A DNA stretch of 64,000 nt from Sphingomonas phyllosphaerae. Its GTDB lineage: Bacteria; Pseudomonadota; Alphaproteobacteria; Sphingomonadales; Sphingomonadaceae. A model generated the notes under the pieces. The model searched no databases, was not told where the DNA came from, and saw nothing but the letters and a program-made list of their open reading frames with translations. The translations under genes and the position numbers were made by a program. The stretch covers positions 216,727 through 280,726 of the forward strand of contig NZ_JAPYKH010000004.1 in NCBI RefSeq assembly GCF_029623345.1, read 5' to 3'. This document shows, one piece after another, positions 44,630-52,356 of this stretch (the stretch's first letter is position 1; every line of letters starts with the position of its first letter).

Positions 44630-44683
44630 AAGTGGCGGGCATCGACCGGATGGTCCGGCCGACACCCACCACGGAGCTCCATC

Positions 44684-44794
44684 ATGACCGCTCGTTTCGC
44701 CGATCTCGCCCGCCCGCTCGCCACCGTCGTCGCCGCTTTCACCGTCGCCGCGATGATGGTCGGCGCCGCCGTCCCCGTCCTGCCGATCGCCTGA
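44684..44794 (+). CDS. Small membrane protein, 36 residues
   Basis: MTARFADLAR, then a hydrophobic helix (PLATVVAAFTVAAMMVGAAV) and a short end PVLPIA. The ATG is eight bases after ACGGAG. It is first in a two-gene unit behind the sigma-54-type promoter. An N-terminal basic residue pair followed by a helix fits either a single-pass inner-membrane peptide or a very short exported peptide. No family is recognised. Real translation is suggested by the ribosome-binding site, the promoter and the similarly organised gene just downstream. Confidence 0.6.
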   Translation: MTARFADLARPLATVVAAFTVAAMMVGAAVPVLPIA

Positions 44795-44808
44795 GCGGAG
44801 CCGTGACG

Positions 44809-44916
44809 ATGACCCGCCTGCCCTCGCTGCCGCACGCGCTGCTGCTCACCGCCGCCAGCTTCGCCACCACCGCGCTGCTGATCTACGTCGACCTCGCGAG
44901 TGCCGTGATCGCCTGA
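44809..44916 (+). CDS. Small membrane protein, 35 residues
   Basis: MTRLPSLPHA, then a hydrophobic helix (LLLTAASFATTALLIYVDLA) and the end SAVIA. The ATG lies eight bases after GCGGAG and 14 bases after the previous stop. It has the same length and build as its neighbour (MT-basic start, one helix, I-A end), so the two may be distant duplicates or subunits of one small complex. Function unknown; phage-shock-like membrane peptides are one comparison because those operons are sigma-54 dependent. Confidence 0.6.
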   Translation: MTRLPSLPHALLLTAASFATTALLIYVDLASAVIA

Positions 44917-44954
44917 TCACGGCACCGCGCCGCGCGGCACGCGTTGCCCGCGGC

Positions 44955-45371
44955 ATGACCCAGGGTGATCTCGACCGCTTCGTCGCCGCGCAGGCGACCA
45001 GTTATGCCAATGCGCTCGCCGAGCTGCGCGCGGGTGCCAAGCGCAGCCACTGGATGTGGTACATCTTTCCCCAGATCGCCGGCCTCGGCCACAGCGACAT
45101 GGCGCGACGTTACGCGATCCGCGACCTGGCCGAGGCGGGCGCCTATCTCGCGCACCCGCTGCTCGGCGCCCGCTATGTCGAGAGCGCCACGGCGCTGCTG
45201 GCGCACCGCGGCAGCGACCCCGCCGCGATCATGGGCGGGATCGACTCGATCAAGCTGCGCTCGTCGCTGACGCTGTTCGACCGAGCGGGCGCGCCCGCCA
45301 CGGTACGCGACACGCTCGACGCCTTCTTCGACTCACCCGATCCGGCGACGCTGCGGCTGCTGGAGCGCTGA
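44955..45371 (+). CDS. DUF1810 family protein
   Basis: A 138-residue cytoplasmic protein of the DUF1810/YbiA-neighbour family, function unknown. Family marks are clear: LDRFVAAQ, AELRAGAKRSHWMWYIFPQIAGLGHSDMARRYAI, AYLAHPLLGARY and SSLTLFDRAG, with the final DAFFDSPDPATLRLL. It begins 38 bases after the second small membrane protein, so the sigma-54-type promoter could also reach it. It converges on the RND outer-membrane gene with only seven bases between stops. Confidence 0.9.
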   Translation: MTQGDLDRFVAAQATSYANALAELRAGAKRSHWMWYIFPQIAGLGHSDMARRYAIRDLAEAGAYLAHPLLGARYVESATALLAHRGSDPAAIMGGIDSIKLRSSLTLFDRAGAPATVRDTLDAFFDSPDPATLRLLER

Positions 45372-45378
45372 CCTCGCC

Positions 45379-46776
45379 TCACGCCGCGCTCCAGCGCCCC
45401 CCCAAGGCGCGGAACAGGTCCACCTGCGCGTCCGCCACCAGCTGGTCCTGCAGCGCCAGCGCCGCTTGGGCGTCGGCGAGCGTGCGCTCGGCGTCGAGCT
45501 GCGACAGGCTGTCGATCTGCCCCTCGCGGCGCTGCGCGCGCGTGATCCGCGCGGCGCGATCGGCTTGGCCCAGCGCCTGCTGGAGCGCGGCGCGGCGCTC
45601 CAGCGAGCGCGCATAATTGGAGAGCGCGGTCTCGGTCTCGCCCAAAGCCGTCAGCACCGTGCCGTCGAAGGTGGCGAGCGCGGCGCGCGTGTCCGCCTCG
45701 GCGCCGGCGACCCGCGCGCGCGCCTTGCCCGGGTTGACTGCCCAGTTGAGCAGCGGCCCGAGCAGGAAGTTGAGCGGCCCCGCGCCGAAGAGGTTGCCGA
45801 AGCCGGTGCTGGTCTGCCCAACCGACCCGCCCAAGGTGATGCGCGGGTAGAGGTCGGCAGTGGCGACCCCGATCCGCGCGGTGGCGGCGGCGAGGCGGCG
45901 CTCGGCGGCGCGCACGTCGGGGCGGCGCGCGAGCAGCACCGCGCCGTCGCCGACCGGGATGGCCTGCTCGATCCGCAGCGCGGTGGCGCGCTCGCCCGCC
46001 ACGGGGGGCAGCTCCTGCGGAGTGCGCCCGGTCAGCGTCGCGAGCCGAAACAAAGCCGCCTGGCGCTCGGCGACGAGCGAGGGGATGTCGGCGCGGCGCT
46101 GGTCGCGCAACGCGGCGATGCGTGCGGTATCGAGCGGGGTGGTCAGACCCGCCTCGGTGCGGCGCTCGGTGGTGCCGACCTGGCGGTCGAGCAGGGCGAC
46201 GATCCGCTCCGCCACCGCGATCCGCGCCGCCGCAGCGGCGGCGTCGGCATAGGCGCGGGTGGTGTCGGCGACCACCGCAACCCTCACCGCGTCCGCGTCG
46301 GCGGCGGCCGCCGCGACGTCGCCGCGCGCTGCCTCGACCCCGCGCGAGACGCGCCCGAACAGGTCGACCTCGTAGGAGACGTCGAGCCCGCCGTCGATCA
46401 GCCAGGTCTCGCCGCTCACGCCCGGCGGGCGCTGCGCCTGCGAGAAGCGGTTGTAGGTGCCGCTGGCGCCGAGCGTCGCCTGCGGGGTGCGGTCGTTGTG
46501 GACCTCCCGCAGCGAGGCGCGCGCGCGCTCAAGCCGTGCGGTGGCGACGCGGACGTCGGTGTTGGCGGCTAGGGCCGACTCGACCAGCCCGTTCAGCACG
46601 GGATCGTCGTACAGCCGCCACCAGTGATCGTCGGGGGCGGCGGCGAGCGTTGTCCCACCGGTGCCGAGGAAGGGAGCGGCCGCGCCCGCGGCGGTGGCGG
46701 GGGCACGATAGTCGGGGCCGGCGGCGCAGGCGGCGAGCGCCAGCGTGGCGGTGGCGGCGAGCCAATGCTTGATCAT
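45379..46776 (-). CDS. RND efflux outer-membrane channel lipoprotein (NodT/OprM family)
   Basis: A 465-residue TolC-like factor with signal peptide and lipobox LAACAAGPDY (Cys about 16). Two OEP repeats follow: LYDDPVLNGLVESALAANTDVRVATARLERARA and RRPDVRAAERRLAAATARIGVATADLYPRITLGGSVG, then the coiled-coil region LSNYARSLERRAALQQAL. It forms the outer-membrane duct of the tripartite pump encoded upstream. ATG 46776 begins the signal; the frame runs on to 46881 but overlaps the pump gene. Last gene of the three-gene leftward operon. Confidence 0.92.
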   Translation of the reverse strand: MIKHWLAATATLALAACAAGPDYRAPATAAGAAAPFLGTGGTTLAAAPDDHWWRLYDDPVLNGLVESALAANTDVRVATARLERARASLREVHNDRTPQATLGASGTYNRFSQAQRPPGVSGETWLIDGGLDVSYEVDLFGRVSRGVEAARGDVAAAAADADAVRVAVVADTTRAYADAAAAAARIAVAERIVALLDRQVGTTERRTEAGLTTPLDTARIAALRDQRRADIPSLVAERQAALFRLATLTGRTPQELPPVAGERATALRIEQAIPVGDGAVLLARRPDVRAAERRLAAATARIGVATADLYPRITLGGSVGQTSTGFGNLFGAGPLNFLLGPLLNWAVNPGKARARVAGAEADTRAALATFDGTVLTALGETETALSNYARSLERRAALQQALGQADRAARITRAQRREGQIDSLSQLDAERTLADAQAALALQDQLVADAQVDLFRALGGRWSAA

Positions 46777-46802
46777 CGTGTCTCTCGATTCCGTAACAGG
46801 AG

Positions 46803-49800
46803 TCACTCGGCGGGCTGGAGCGCGGCGTCGTCCGGACGCGTGGGCCGGCGGCGGGCGAGCCGCACGCCGAGCCCGCGGCACACCACATAGAAGGTCGGCG
46901 TGAAGATCAGCCCGAAGCCGGTCACCCCGATCATCCCAAAGAACACGGCGGTGCCCAAGGCCTGGCGCAGCTCGGCGCCCGCGCCGGTGGCGATCAGCAG
47001 CGGCACGGTGCCGAGAATGAAGGCGAAGCTGGTCATCAGGATCGGCCGCAGCCGCACCTGCGCTGCCTGCACGGCGGCCTCGACCGGAGTGAGGCCGTCG
47101 CGCTCCTCCGCCTGCTTGGCGAACTCGACCACCAGGATCGCGTTCTTGGCCGCGAGCGCGATCAGCACGACCAGCCCGATCTGCGTCAGCACATTATTGT
47201 CCATGCCCCGCAGGTTCACCCCCGCCATCGCGGCGAGCAGGCACATCGGCACGATCAGCACGATCGAGAGCGGCAGCAGCAGGCTCTCGTACTGTGCGGC
47301 GAGCACCAGGAAGACGAAGACCACCGCCAGCGCGAAGACGATGCCGGCGGTATTGCCCGCCGCCTTCTGCTGGAAGGCGATGCCGGTCCACTCGGCGCCA
47401 TAGCCCGAGGGGAGCGTGTCGTGCGCCAGCTTCTCCATCGTCACCAGCGAGCGGCCCGAGGAATAGCCCGGCGCGGTGTCGCCGTCGACCTCGACCGCGG
47501 GGTAGAGGTTGTAGCGCGTCACGCGGTACGGGCCGGTGCGGTCCTGGAAGGTCGCGACCGAGCCGATCGGCACCATCGCGCCCGAGGCCGAGCGGGTCTT
47601 GAGGTTGGCGATGTCCGCCGGGGTCGATCGGAACGGCGCGTCGGCCTGGGCGGTGACGCGGTAGGTGCGACCGATCAGGTTGAAGTCGTTCACGAACGCG
47701 CTGCCGAGATAGACCTGGAGCGCCTCGAACACGCGCGCCGGGGGAACGCCGAGCAGGTCCGACTTGGCGCGATCGACGTCGGCGAAGATGCGCGGCGTGG
47801 CGGTGTTGAAGAAGGTGTAGACCTGCGCCAGCCCCTCGGTCTGGTTGGCGGCGCCGATCAGCTTGCCCGCCTCCGCGCCGAGCGCCTGGTAGCCCGCGCC
47901 CTGGCGGTCCTGCACCATCAGGCGATAGCCGCCCGCGGAGCCGATGCCCTGGATCAGCGGCGGGGGCACGACGAGGATGCGCGCCTCGTCGATGTCGCCG
48001 GTGACCTCGCGCGTCTTCTGCATGATGCCGGCGAAGGTGACGCCCAGTCTCTCGCGCTCGGCGAAGGACTGGAGCGGGACGTAGGCCGCGGCGGTGTTGG
48101 GCGCGAGCGTCTGCGACGGGCCATCGAAGCCCGCGAGCATGACGACGCCCTTGACGCCGGCGAGCGGCAGGATGCGCTTGGCGACCTTCTGCACCACCGC
48201 GTCGGTGCGCTCGACCGAGGCGCCCGCGGGCAGCTGCACCACGGTGAGGAAATAGCCCTGGTCCTGCGCCGGGATGAAGCCGGTCGGCGTCGCCCAGAAC
48301 AGCGCCACGGTCGCGGCGATGAGCCCGGCGTAGACCGCCATCATCCGCCTGGGCGCGCGCACCAGCCTGGCGGTGAGGTTGGCATAGCCGAGGCTCAGCC
48401 GCTCGAACGCGCGGTTGAACGAATCGCCGGCCGAGCGCAGCGCGCGGGTGACGCGATTGCCCGAGCCGTGCGCTTCATGCGGGCGCAGCAGCAACGCGGC
48501 GAGCGCGGGCGACAGCGTCAGCGACACCACCAGCGAGATCACCGTGGCGGTGGCGATCGTCACCGCGAACTGCTGGTAGAAGGCACCCGACAGGCCGGTG
48601 AGGAACAATGTCGGCACGAACACCGCGCACAGCACCAGCACGATCGCGACCAGCGCGCCCGACACCTCGTCCATCGACACCTTGGCCGCCTCGAGCGGGG
48701 AGAGCCCCTGCTCGAGGTTGCGCTCGACATTCTCGACGACGACGATCGCGTCGTCGACGACGATGCCGATCGCCAGCACCAGCCCGAACAGCGAGAGCGT
48801 GTTAAGCGAATAGCCCACCGCGGCGAGCACCGCGAAGGTGCCGACCAGCGAGACCGGGATGGCGACGATCGGGATGATCGCGGCGCGCCACTTTTGGAGG
48901 AACACCAGGATGACGAGCACGACGAGCACCATCGCCTCGAACAGGGTGTGGATCACCGCATCGACCGACTGGGCGATGAACTCGGTGGGGTTGTAGATCA
49001 CGCGATACTCCAGGCCCTTGGGGAAGGACTTGGACATCGCCTCCATCTCGGCGGTCACTTTCTCCGCGGCGGCGAGCGCGTTCGAGCCGGGGCGCTGGAA
49101 CACCGCCGCGATGACGGTCGGCTGACCCGAGAGATAGGTGTTCGAATTATAGTCCTGCGCGCCGAGCTCGACGCGCGCGACGTCGCGCACGCGCACCTGG
49201 CGGCCGCTGCCGTCGGTGCGGATCACCACGTCGGCGAACTGGTTGGGATCGACCAGCCGGCCCTGCGTCTCGACGTTAAGCTGGAAGGCGTTGCCATTGC
49301 CGTAGGGCGGCTGCCCGAGCGAGCCCGCCGCAACCTGAACGTTCTGCGCGCGCAGCGCCGCGACGATGTCGCCAGCGGTGAGGTCGAGCGCGGCGGCGCG
49401 GCCGGGATCGATCCACACCCGCATCGCATAGTCGCGGCTGCCGAACAGGCGGACATCGCCGACGCCGTCGATGCGCGCGAGGCGGTCGCGCACCTGCGTC
49501 AGCGCGTAGTTGGAGATGTAACCGCGATCGAGCGACTTGTCGGGCGAGATCAGGTTGACGACCATGAGGAAGTCGGGGCTGGTCTTGCGCGTCACCACGC
49601 CGAGCCGCTGCACCTCCTCGGGCAGCCGCGGCACCGCCACCGCGACTCGGTTCTGGACGAGCACCTGCGCCGCATCGAGGTTGGTGCCAATCTTGAAGGT
49701 GACGGTGATCGTCAGGTTGCCGTCGCCGGTCGACTGGCTCGACTGGTACAGCATGTTGTCGACGCCGTTGATCTCCTGCTCGATCGGCGCGGCGACGGTC

Positions 49801-49982
49801 TCCGCCACCGTCTCGGCCGAGGCGCCGGGGTAGTTGGCGCTGACCGTCACCGTGGGCGGCACGATGTCGGGATATTGCGCGACGGGGAGGCCCCAGTAAG
49901 CGATCGCGCCGACGATGGTGATGATCACCGCGATGACGCCGGCGAAGATCGGGCGGGTGATGAAGAAGCGCGAGAGGCGCAT
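46803..49982 (-). CDS. RND multidrug efflux permease (AcrB/MexB/MexF type, HAE1)
   Basis: A 1059-residue proton-driven pump with 12 membrane helices and two large periplasmic loops. N-terminal RLSRFFITRPIFAGVIAVII, APIEQEINGVDNMLYQSS, the GFIPAQDQGYF-type start of the second half (GFIPAQDQGYFLTVV) and LGIVVDDAIVVVENVERN with the proton-relay aspartates in helix 4. The start EQEINGVDNMLY favours the drug (HAE1) class over heavy-metal pumps. It lies 78 bases downstream of the fusion-protein gene and 26 bases upstream of the channel gene. Confidence 0.95.
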   Translation of the reverse strand: MRLSRFFITRPIFAGVIAVIITIVGAIAYWGLPVAQYPDIVPPTVTVSANYPGASAETVAETVAAPIEQEINGVDNMLYQSSQSTGDGNLTITVTFKIGTNLDAAQVLVQNRVAVAVPRLPEEVQRLGVVTRKTSPDFLMVVNLISPDKSLDRGYISNYALTQVRDRLARIDGVGDVRLFGSRDYAMRVWIDPGRAAALDLTAGDIVAALRAQNVQVAAGSLGQPPYGNGNAFQLNVETQGRLVDPNQFADVVIRTDGSGRQVRVRDVARVELGAQDYNSNTYLSGQPTVIAAVFQRPGSNALAAAEKVTAEMEAMSKSFPKGLEYRVIYNPTEFIAQSVDAVIHTLFEAMVLVVLVILVFLQKWRAAIIPIVAIPVSLVGTFAVLAAVGYSLNTLSLFGLVLAIGIVVDDAIVVVENVERNLEQGLSPLEAAKVSMDEVSGALVAIVLVLCAVFVPTLFLTGLSGAFYQQFAVTIATATVISLVVSLTLSPALAALLLRPHEAHGSGNRVTRALRSAGDSFNRAFERLSLGYANLTARLVRAPRRMMAVYAGLIAATVALFWATPTGFIPAQDQGYFLTVVQLPAGASVERTDAVVQKVAKRILPLAGVKGVVMLAGFDGPSQTLAPNTAAAYVPLQSFAERERLGVTFAGIMQKTREVTGDIDEARILVVPPPLIQGIGSAGGYRLMVQDRQGAGYQALGAEAGKLIGAANQTEGLAQVYTFFNTATPRIFADVDRAKSDLLGVPPARVFEALQVYLGSAFVNDFNLIGRTYRVTAQADAPFRSTPADIANLKTRSASGAMVPIGSVATFQDRTGPYRVTRYNLYPAVEVDGDTAPGYSSGRSLVTMEKLAHDTLPSGYGAEWTGIAFQQKAAGNTAGIVFALAVVFVFLVLAAQYESLLLPLSIVLIVPMCLLAAMAGVNLRGMDNNVLTQIGLVVLIALAAKNAILVVEFAKQAEERDGLTPVEAAVQAAQVRLRPILMTSFAFILGTVPLLIATGAGAELRQALGTAVFFGMIGVTGFGLIFTPTFYVVCRGLGVRLARRRPTRPDDAALQPAE

Positions 49983-50060
49983 GGCAGGCTCCCCGGATGC
50001 GAGGATGGATGGGGGCCGCTGGGGAGCGGCGGATCGGAGGCGGCGTCGACGCCGCCGTGA

Positions 50061-51317
50061 TCAGGAGGTGAAGGTGGCCTCGCCGGTGATCGGGGCGGCG
50101 CCCGGCGGGGCGTCGCCGCCGCTCACCGGCGCGATCGTGCCCGCGCGGATCTGCACCTTGGTGCCCGGCATCGCCATCTGCGTGCCGCTGATCACCACGC
50201 GATCGTTCGGCGAGAGCCCGCTGCGCACGATCCGCAGGCCGGCGAGCACCGGGCCGAGCGTCACCGGCTTGACCGCGACCGTACCGTCCGGAGCGACGGT
50301 CAGCAGCGTCTTGCGCGCCTGGTCGGTCTGCACTGCCGCATCCGGCACCAGCAGCGCGCGCCTCGTCGCGCCCGAGGCGAGCCGCATGTTGCCGAACATC
50401 CCCGGCGTCAGGAACTGGTCCGGGTTGCGCAGCACCGCGCGGCTGCGGATCGTGCCCGAGCGCGAGTCGAGGCCGTTGTCGGTGAAGTCGAGCCGGCCGT
50501 GCCAGCGGTAATCACTCTCGTCCTGCAACCGCACATCGACGTCGGGCGCCGAGACGCCCGCGGCGCGCGCGCGCTTGTTCTTGAGGAACAGCGCTTCCGA
50601 GCCGTCGAAGGCGAAATAGATCGGGTCGAGCGCGTTGATCGTGGTCAGCAAGGTGCCGCTGGTGTCCCCGCCGGCGACGAGGTTCCCCGGATCGATCCGC
50701 CGGTCGGAGACGCGGCCCGCGATCGGCGCGCGCACCTGGGTGAACTCCATGTCGAGCGAGCGCGCGCGGACGCGTGCCTCGGCGGCGGCGAGCTGCGCGC
50801 TGGCGGCGCGGACGCGCGCGTTGAGCTGGTCGAGCTCGCCCTTGGACACCGCGTCCTCGGCCACGAGCCGGCCGGCGCGGTCGAGGTTGGCGCGCGCGAG
50901 CAGCAGGTCGCTGCGCGCGGTGGCGACGCCCGCCTGCGCCTCGGCGAGCGCCGCGGCGAAGGGGCGCTGGTCGATGGTGAAGAGCAGCTGTCCGGCGCGC
51001 ACGGTGGCACCATCGGTGAAATGCACCGCACTGATCGCGCCCGAGACGCGCGGGCGCACCTCGACCGAGCGGCTCGGCTCGAAGCGGCCGACATAATCAT
51101 CCCACTCGGCGACGGTGCGCTGGAGCGGCGGCGCGACGGTGACGGTGGGAGCCGGCGGCGCGGCGACCGCGGGCTGCTCGCGGTGGAGCAGCGTCGCCGC
51201 GCCGATTACCGCGACGAGCGGGACGCCGATCCAGGCGGCGCGCTTGGCGGTGCTGGGACGCGACGCTGGGGCGGCCTCGACCGAGTCGGTGGGGTCGATG
51301 ATGGTGTGCATGTTCAT
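50061..51317 (-). CDS. RND efflux periplasmic adaptor (membrane fusion protein)
   Basis: A 418-residue adaptor. N-terminal cytoplasmic stretch and one anchor helix (AAWIGVPLVAVIGAATLL), not a lipoprotein signal. Barrel-sandwich and hairpin: DDYVGRFEPSRSVEVRPRVSGAISAVHFTDGATVRAGQLLFTID, coiled hairpin about 110-185, VRAPIAGRVSDRRIDPGNLV and the beta-barrel near TPGMFGNMRLAS. It links pump to channel. ATG 51317 has AGGAGA upstream, and it overlaps the stop of an 18-codon leader frame by four bases. Confidence 0.93.
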   Translation of the reverse strand: MNMHTIIDPTDSVEAAPASRPSTAKRAAWIGVPLVAVIGAATLLHREQPAVAAPPAPTVTVAPPLQRTVAEWDDYVGRFEPSRSVEVRPRVSGAISAVHFTDGATVRAGQLLFTIDQRPFAAALAEAQAGVATARSDLLLARANLDRAGRLVAEDAVSKGELDQLNARVRAASAQLAAAEARVRARSLDMEFTQVRAPIAGRVSDRRIDPGNLVAGGDTSGTLLTTINALDPIYFAFDGSEALFLKNKRARAAGVSAPDVDVRLQDESDYRWHGRLDFTDNGLDSRSGTIRSRAVLRNPDQFLTPGMFGNMRLASGATRRALLVPDAAVQTDQARKTLLTVAPDGTVAVKPVTLGPVLAGLRIVRSGLSPNDRVVISGTQMAMPGTKVQIRAGTIAPVSGGDAPPGAAPITGEATFTS

Positions 51318-51370
51318 GCGCGCGTCTCCTCGACGGCGGAAAGCTGGATCAGGCAGGCGCGATCGGCCAT
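51314..51370 (-). CDS. Possible 18-residue upstream peptide overlapping the adaptor start
   Basis: MADRACLIQLSAVEETRA. Its stop TGA shares the ATGA with the adaptor start, an arrangement typical of translational coupling. The adaptor ribosome-binding site lies inside it (GAGGAG). The peptide's own ribosome-binding site is weak (GGATTTATC). It could be a leader peptide that controls pump translation; chance is not excluded. Confidence 0.35.
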   Translation of the reverse strand: MADRACLIQLSAVEETRA

Positions 51371-51515
51371 GAAGATAAATCCTGTGCGATGGTCGGCCGG
51401 CCACGGTCCGGCGCGCGGATATGCGACGCGTCGGGCGAGGGCGGACGTATCCGGTCGCGCGGGCTGACACCCGGCGAACGGCATGGGAAAATTCGTTACG
51501 CGACGCCGGACCTGA

Positions 51516-51554
51516 TCAGGTTGCGGCACACTCGAAGATGGAAAGAGGATCCAT
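51516..51554 (-). CDS. Possible 12-residue leader peptide of the RND operon
   Basis: MDPLSIFECAAT, read leftward from ATG 51554. GGAG lies five bases before the ATG, and the frame begins about 49 bases after the predicted transcription start, as regulatory leader peptides do. It precedes about 200 bases of untranslated leader. No clear terminator/antiterminator pair was found, so attenuation is only a suggestion. Confidence 0.35.
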   Translation of the reverse strand: MDPLSIFECAAT

Positions 51555-51600
51555 GGCGGCTCCGTCGATCGCACGGCGGCACGCAGCCGCCGTCGTTTCG

Positions 51601-51662
51601 ATACCGTCTGGTATAGAAAGCGACCTGACGTGGGTCAACCGGCTTTTTTGTACCGCTTGGTA
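51601..51662 (-). promoter_or_regulatory. RND operon promoter with two TetR-type operator palindromes
   Basis: Leftward promoter: -35 TTGACC (51638-51633), 17-base spacer, -10 TATACC (51615-51610), with transcription starting near 51603. The -10 lies inside palindrome ATACC-GTCT-GGTAT (51601-51614). A second palindrome TACC-GCTT-GGTA (51651-51662) lies just upstream of the -35, its centre 49 bp from the first. ATACC-N4-GGTAT is a common TetR/AcrR-type operator form, so repression by a distant TetR protein is likely. Confidence 0.65.
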
Positions 51663-51778
51663 GTTTTCTTTGTCGAGACCTAATGTGCGACTTGTGAGCG
51701 CGATCGTTTGCGCCGGATCGTGCATCAGGGACGTGTCGACATTCCCCTTATCTCCCCCTGCGGGGGAGGATCCCTTCG

Positions 51779-52324
51779 TCACACCTGACGGTCGACATGA
51801 CCCAGCTCCGCGCCGGTCGAGCGCCGCACCCCGGCGCGGCCGCGGCGCTTGAGTTCCGCCTTGAGCGACTCGGGCCTGGGGGCGACGAGGAAGCCGAAGC
51901 TGACCGTGCCCTGCTTGGTCTCGACCACATGGTGAAGCCGGTGCGCCTGGATGATCCGCTTCATGTACGCCGATTTCGGCAGGTAGCGCGTCGGCAACCT
52001 CTTGTGCACGATGACGTCGTGGAAACCGAAATAGATCGCGCCATACGCGGCGATCCCCGCGCCGATCCAGGTGAAGCCCGGCCACCAGCCGAGCTGGACC
52101 CCGCCCAGGATCATCACGAACGACGGCACCGCGAAGATCGCGGCGTAAAGGTCGTTGAGCTCCCAGTTGCCGGGGCGCGCGCGATGGTGGCTGGCATGCA
52201 GGAACCAGCCCGGCCCATGCATCACCCAGCGGTGCATCACGTAGGCGAATCCCTCCATTAGCGCGACGGTGACGAGGAACAGCAGAAGGGCGGCCCACCA
52301 GGACATGCGCGACGATATAGCCAT
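51779..52324 (-). CDS. crtZ: Beta-carotene hydroxylase
   Basis: A 181-residue di-iron membrane hydroxylase adding 3-hydroxyl groups to beta-carotene rings to give zeaxanthin. Histidine boxes: HRWVMH (31-36), HASHH (43-47), HDVIVH (102-107) and HRLHH (128-132), with four hydrophobic helices around them; [19 protein letters not shown] is typical of CrtZ. ATG 52324 is used; ATG 52306 would also keep the first helix. It is 15 kb from crtY and alone, divergent from lysK across 32 bases. Confidence 0.92.
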   Translation of the reverse strand: MAISSRMSWWAALLLFLVTVALMEGFAYVMHRWVMHGPGWFLHASHHRARPGNWELNDLYAAIFAVPSFVMILGGVQLGWWPGFTWIGAGIAAYGAIYFGFHDVIVHKRLPTRYLPKSAYMKRIIQAHRLHHVVETKQGTVSFGFLVAPRPESLKAELKRRGRAGVRRSTGAELGHVDRQV

Positions 52325-52356
52325 CGCGCGCGCGTCTCGCTACGTCGCAGCGCACC

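Larger units (their letters stand above)
44298..44683. other. 386-base intergenic region with inverted repeat and sigma-54-type promoter
   Basis: Holds the inverted repeat at 44377-44463 just after the methyltransferase gene and, at its right end, the near-consensus sigma-54 promoter at 44613-44629 that faces the small membrane protein genes. Upstream of the promoter, AAACCGCG...CGCGAGTTT (44584-44607) is an imperfect inverted repeat that might bind a regulator. No gene is supported inside. Confidence 0.6.
51318..51778. other. 461-base region holding the RND operon leader and promoter
   Basis: No full-length gene is supported. Reading leftward it contains two TetR-type palindromes, a strong promoter, a roughly 285-nt transcript leader with two possible leader peptides, then the adaptor gene. 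Between 51664 and 51778 nothing is visible apart from the end of crtZ at 51779. No tetR gene lies in the window. Confidence 0.6.

Noticed and set aside
47421..50060. An 879-codon open frame opposite the RND permease
   Set aside because: Composition is Arg/Asp/His-rich and it covers the well-supported pump gene; a GC-skew shadow.
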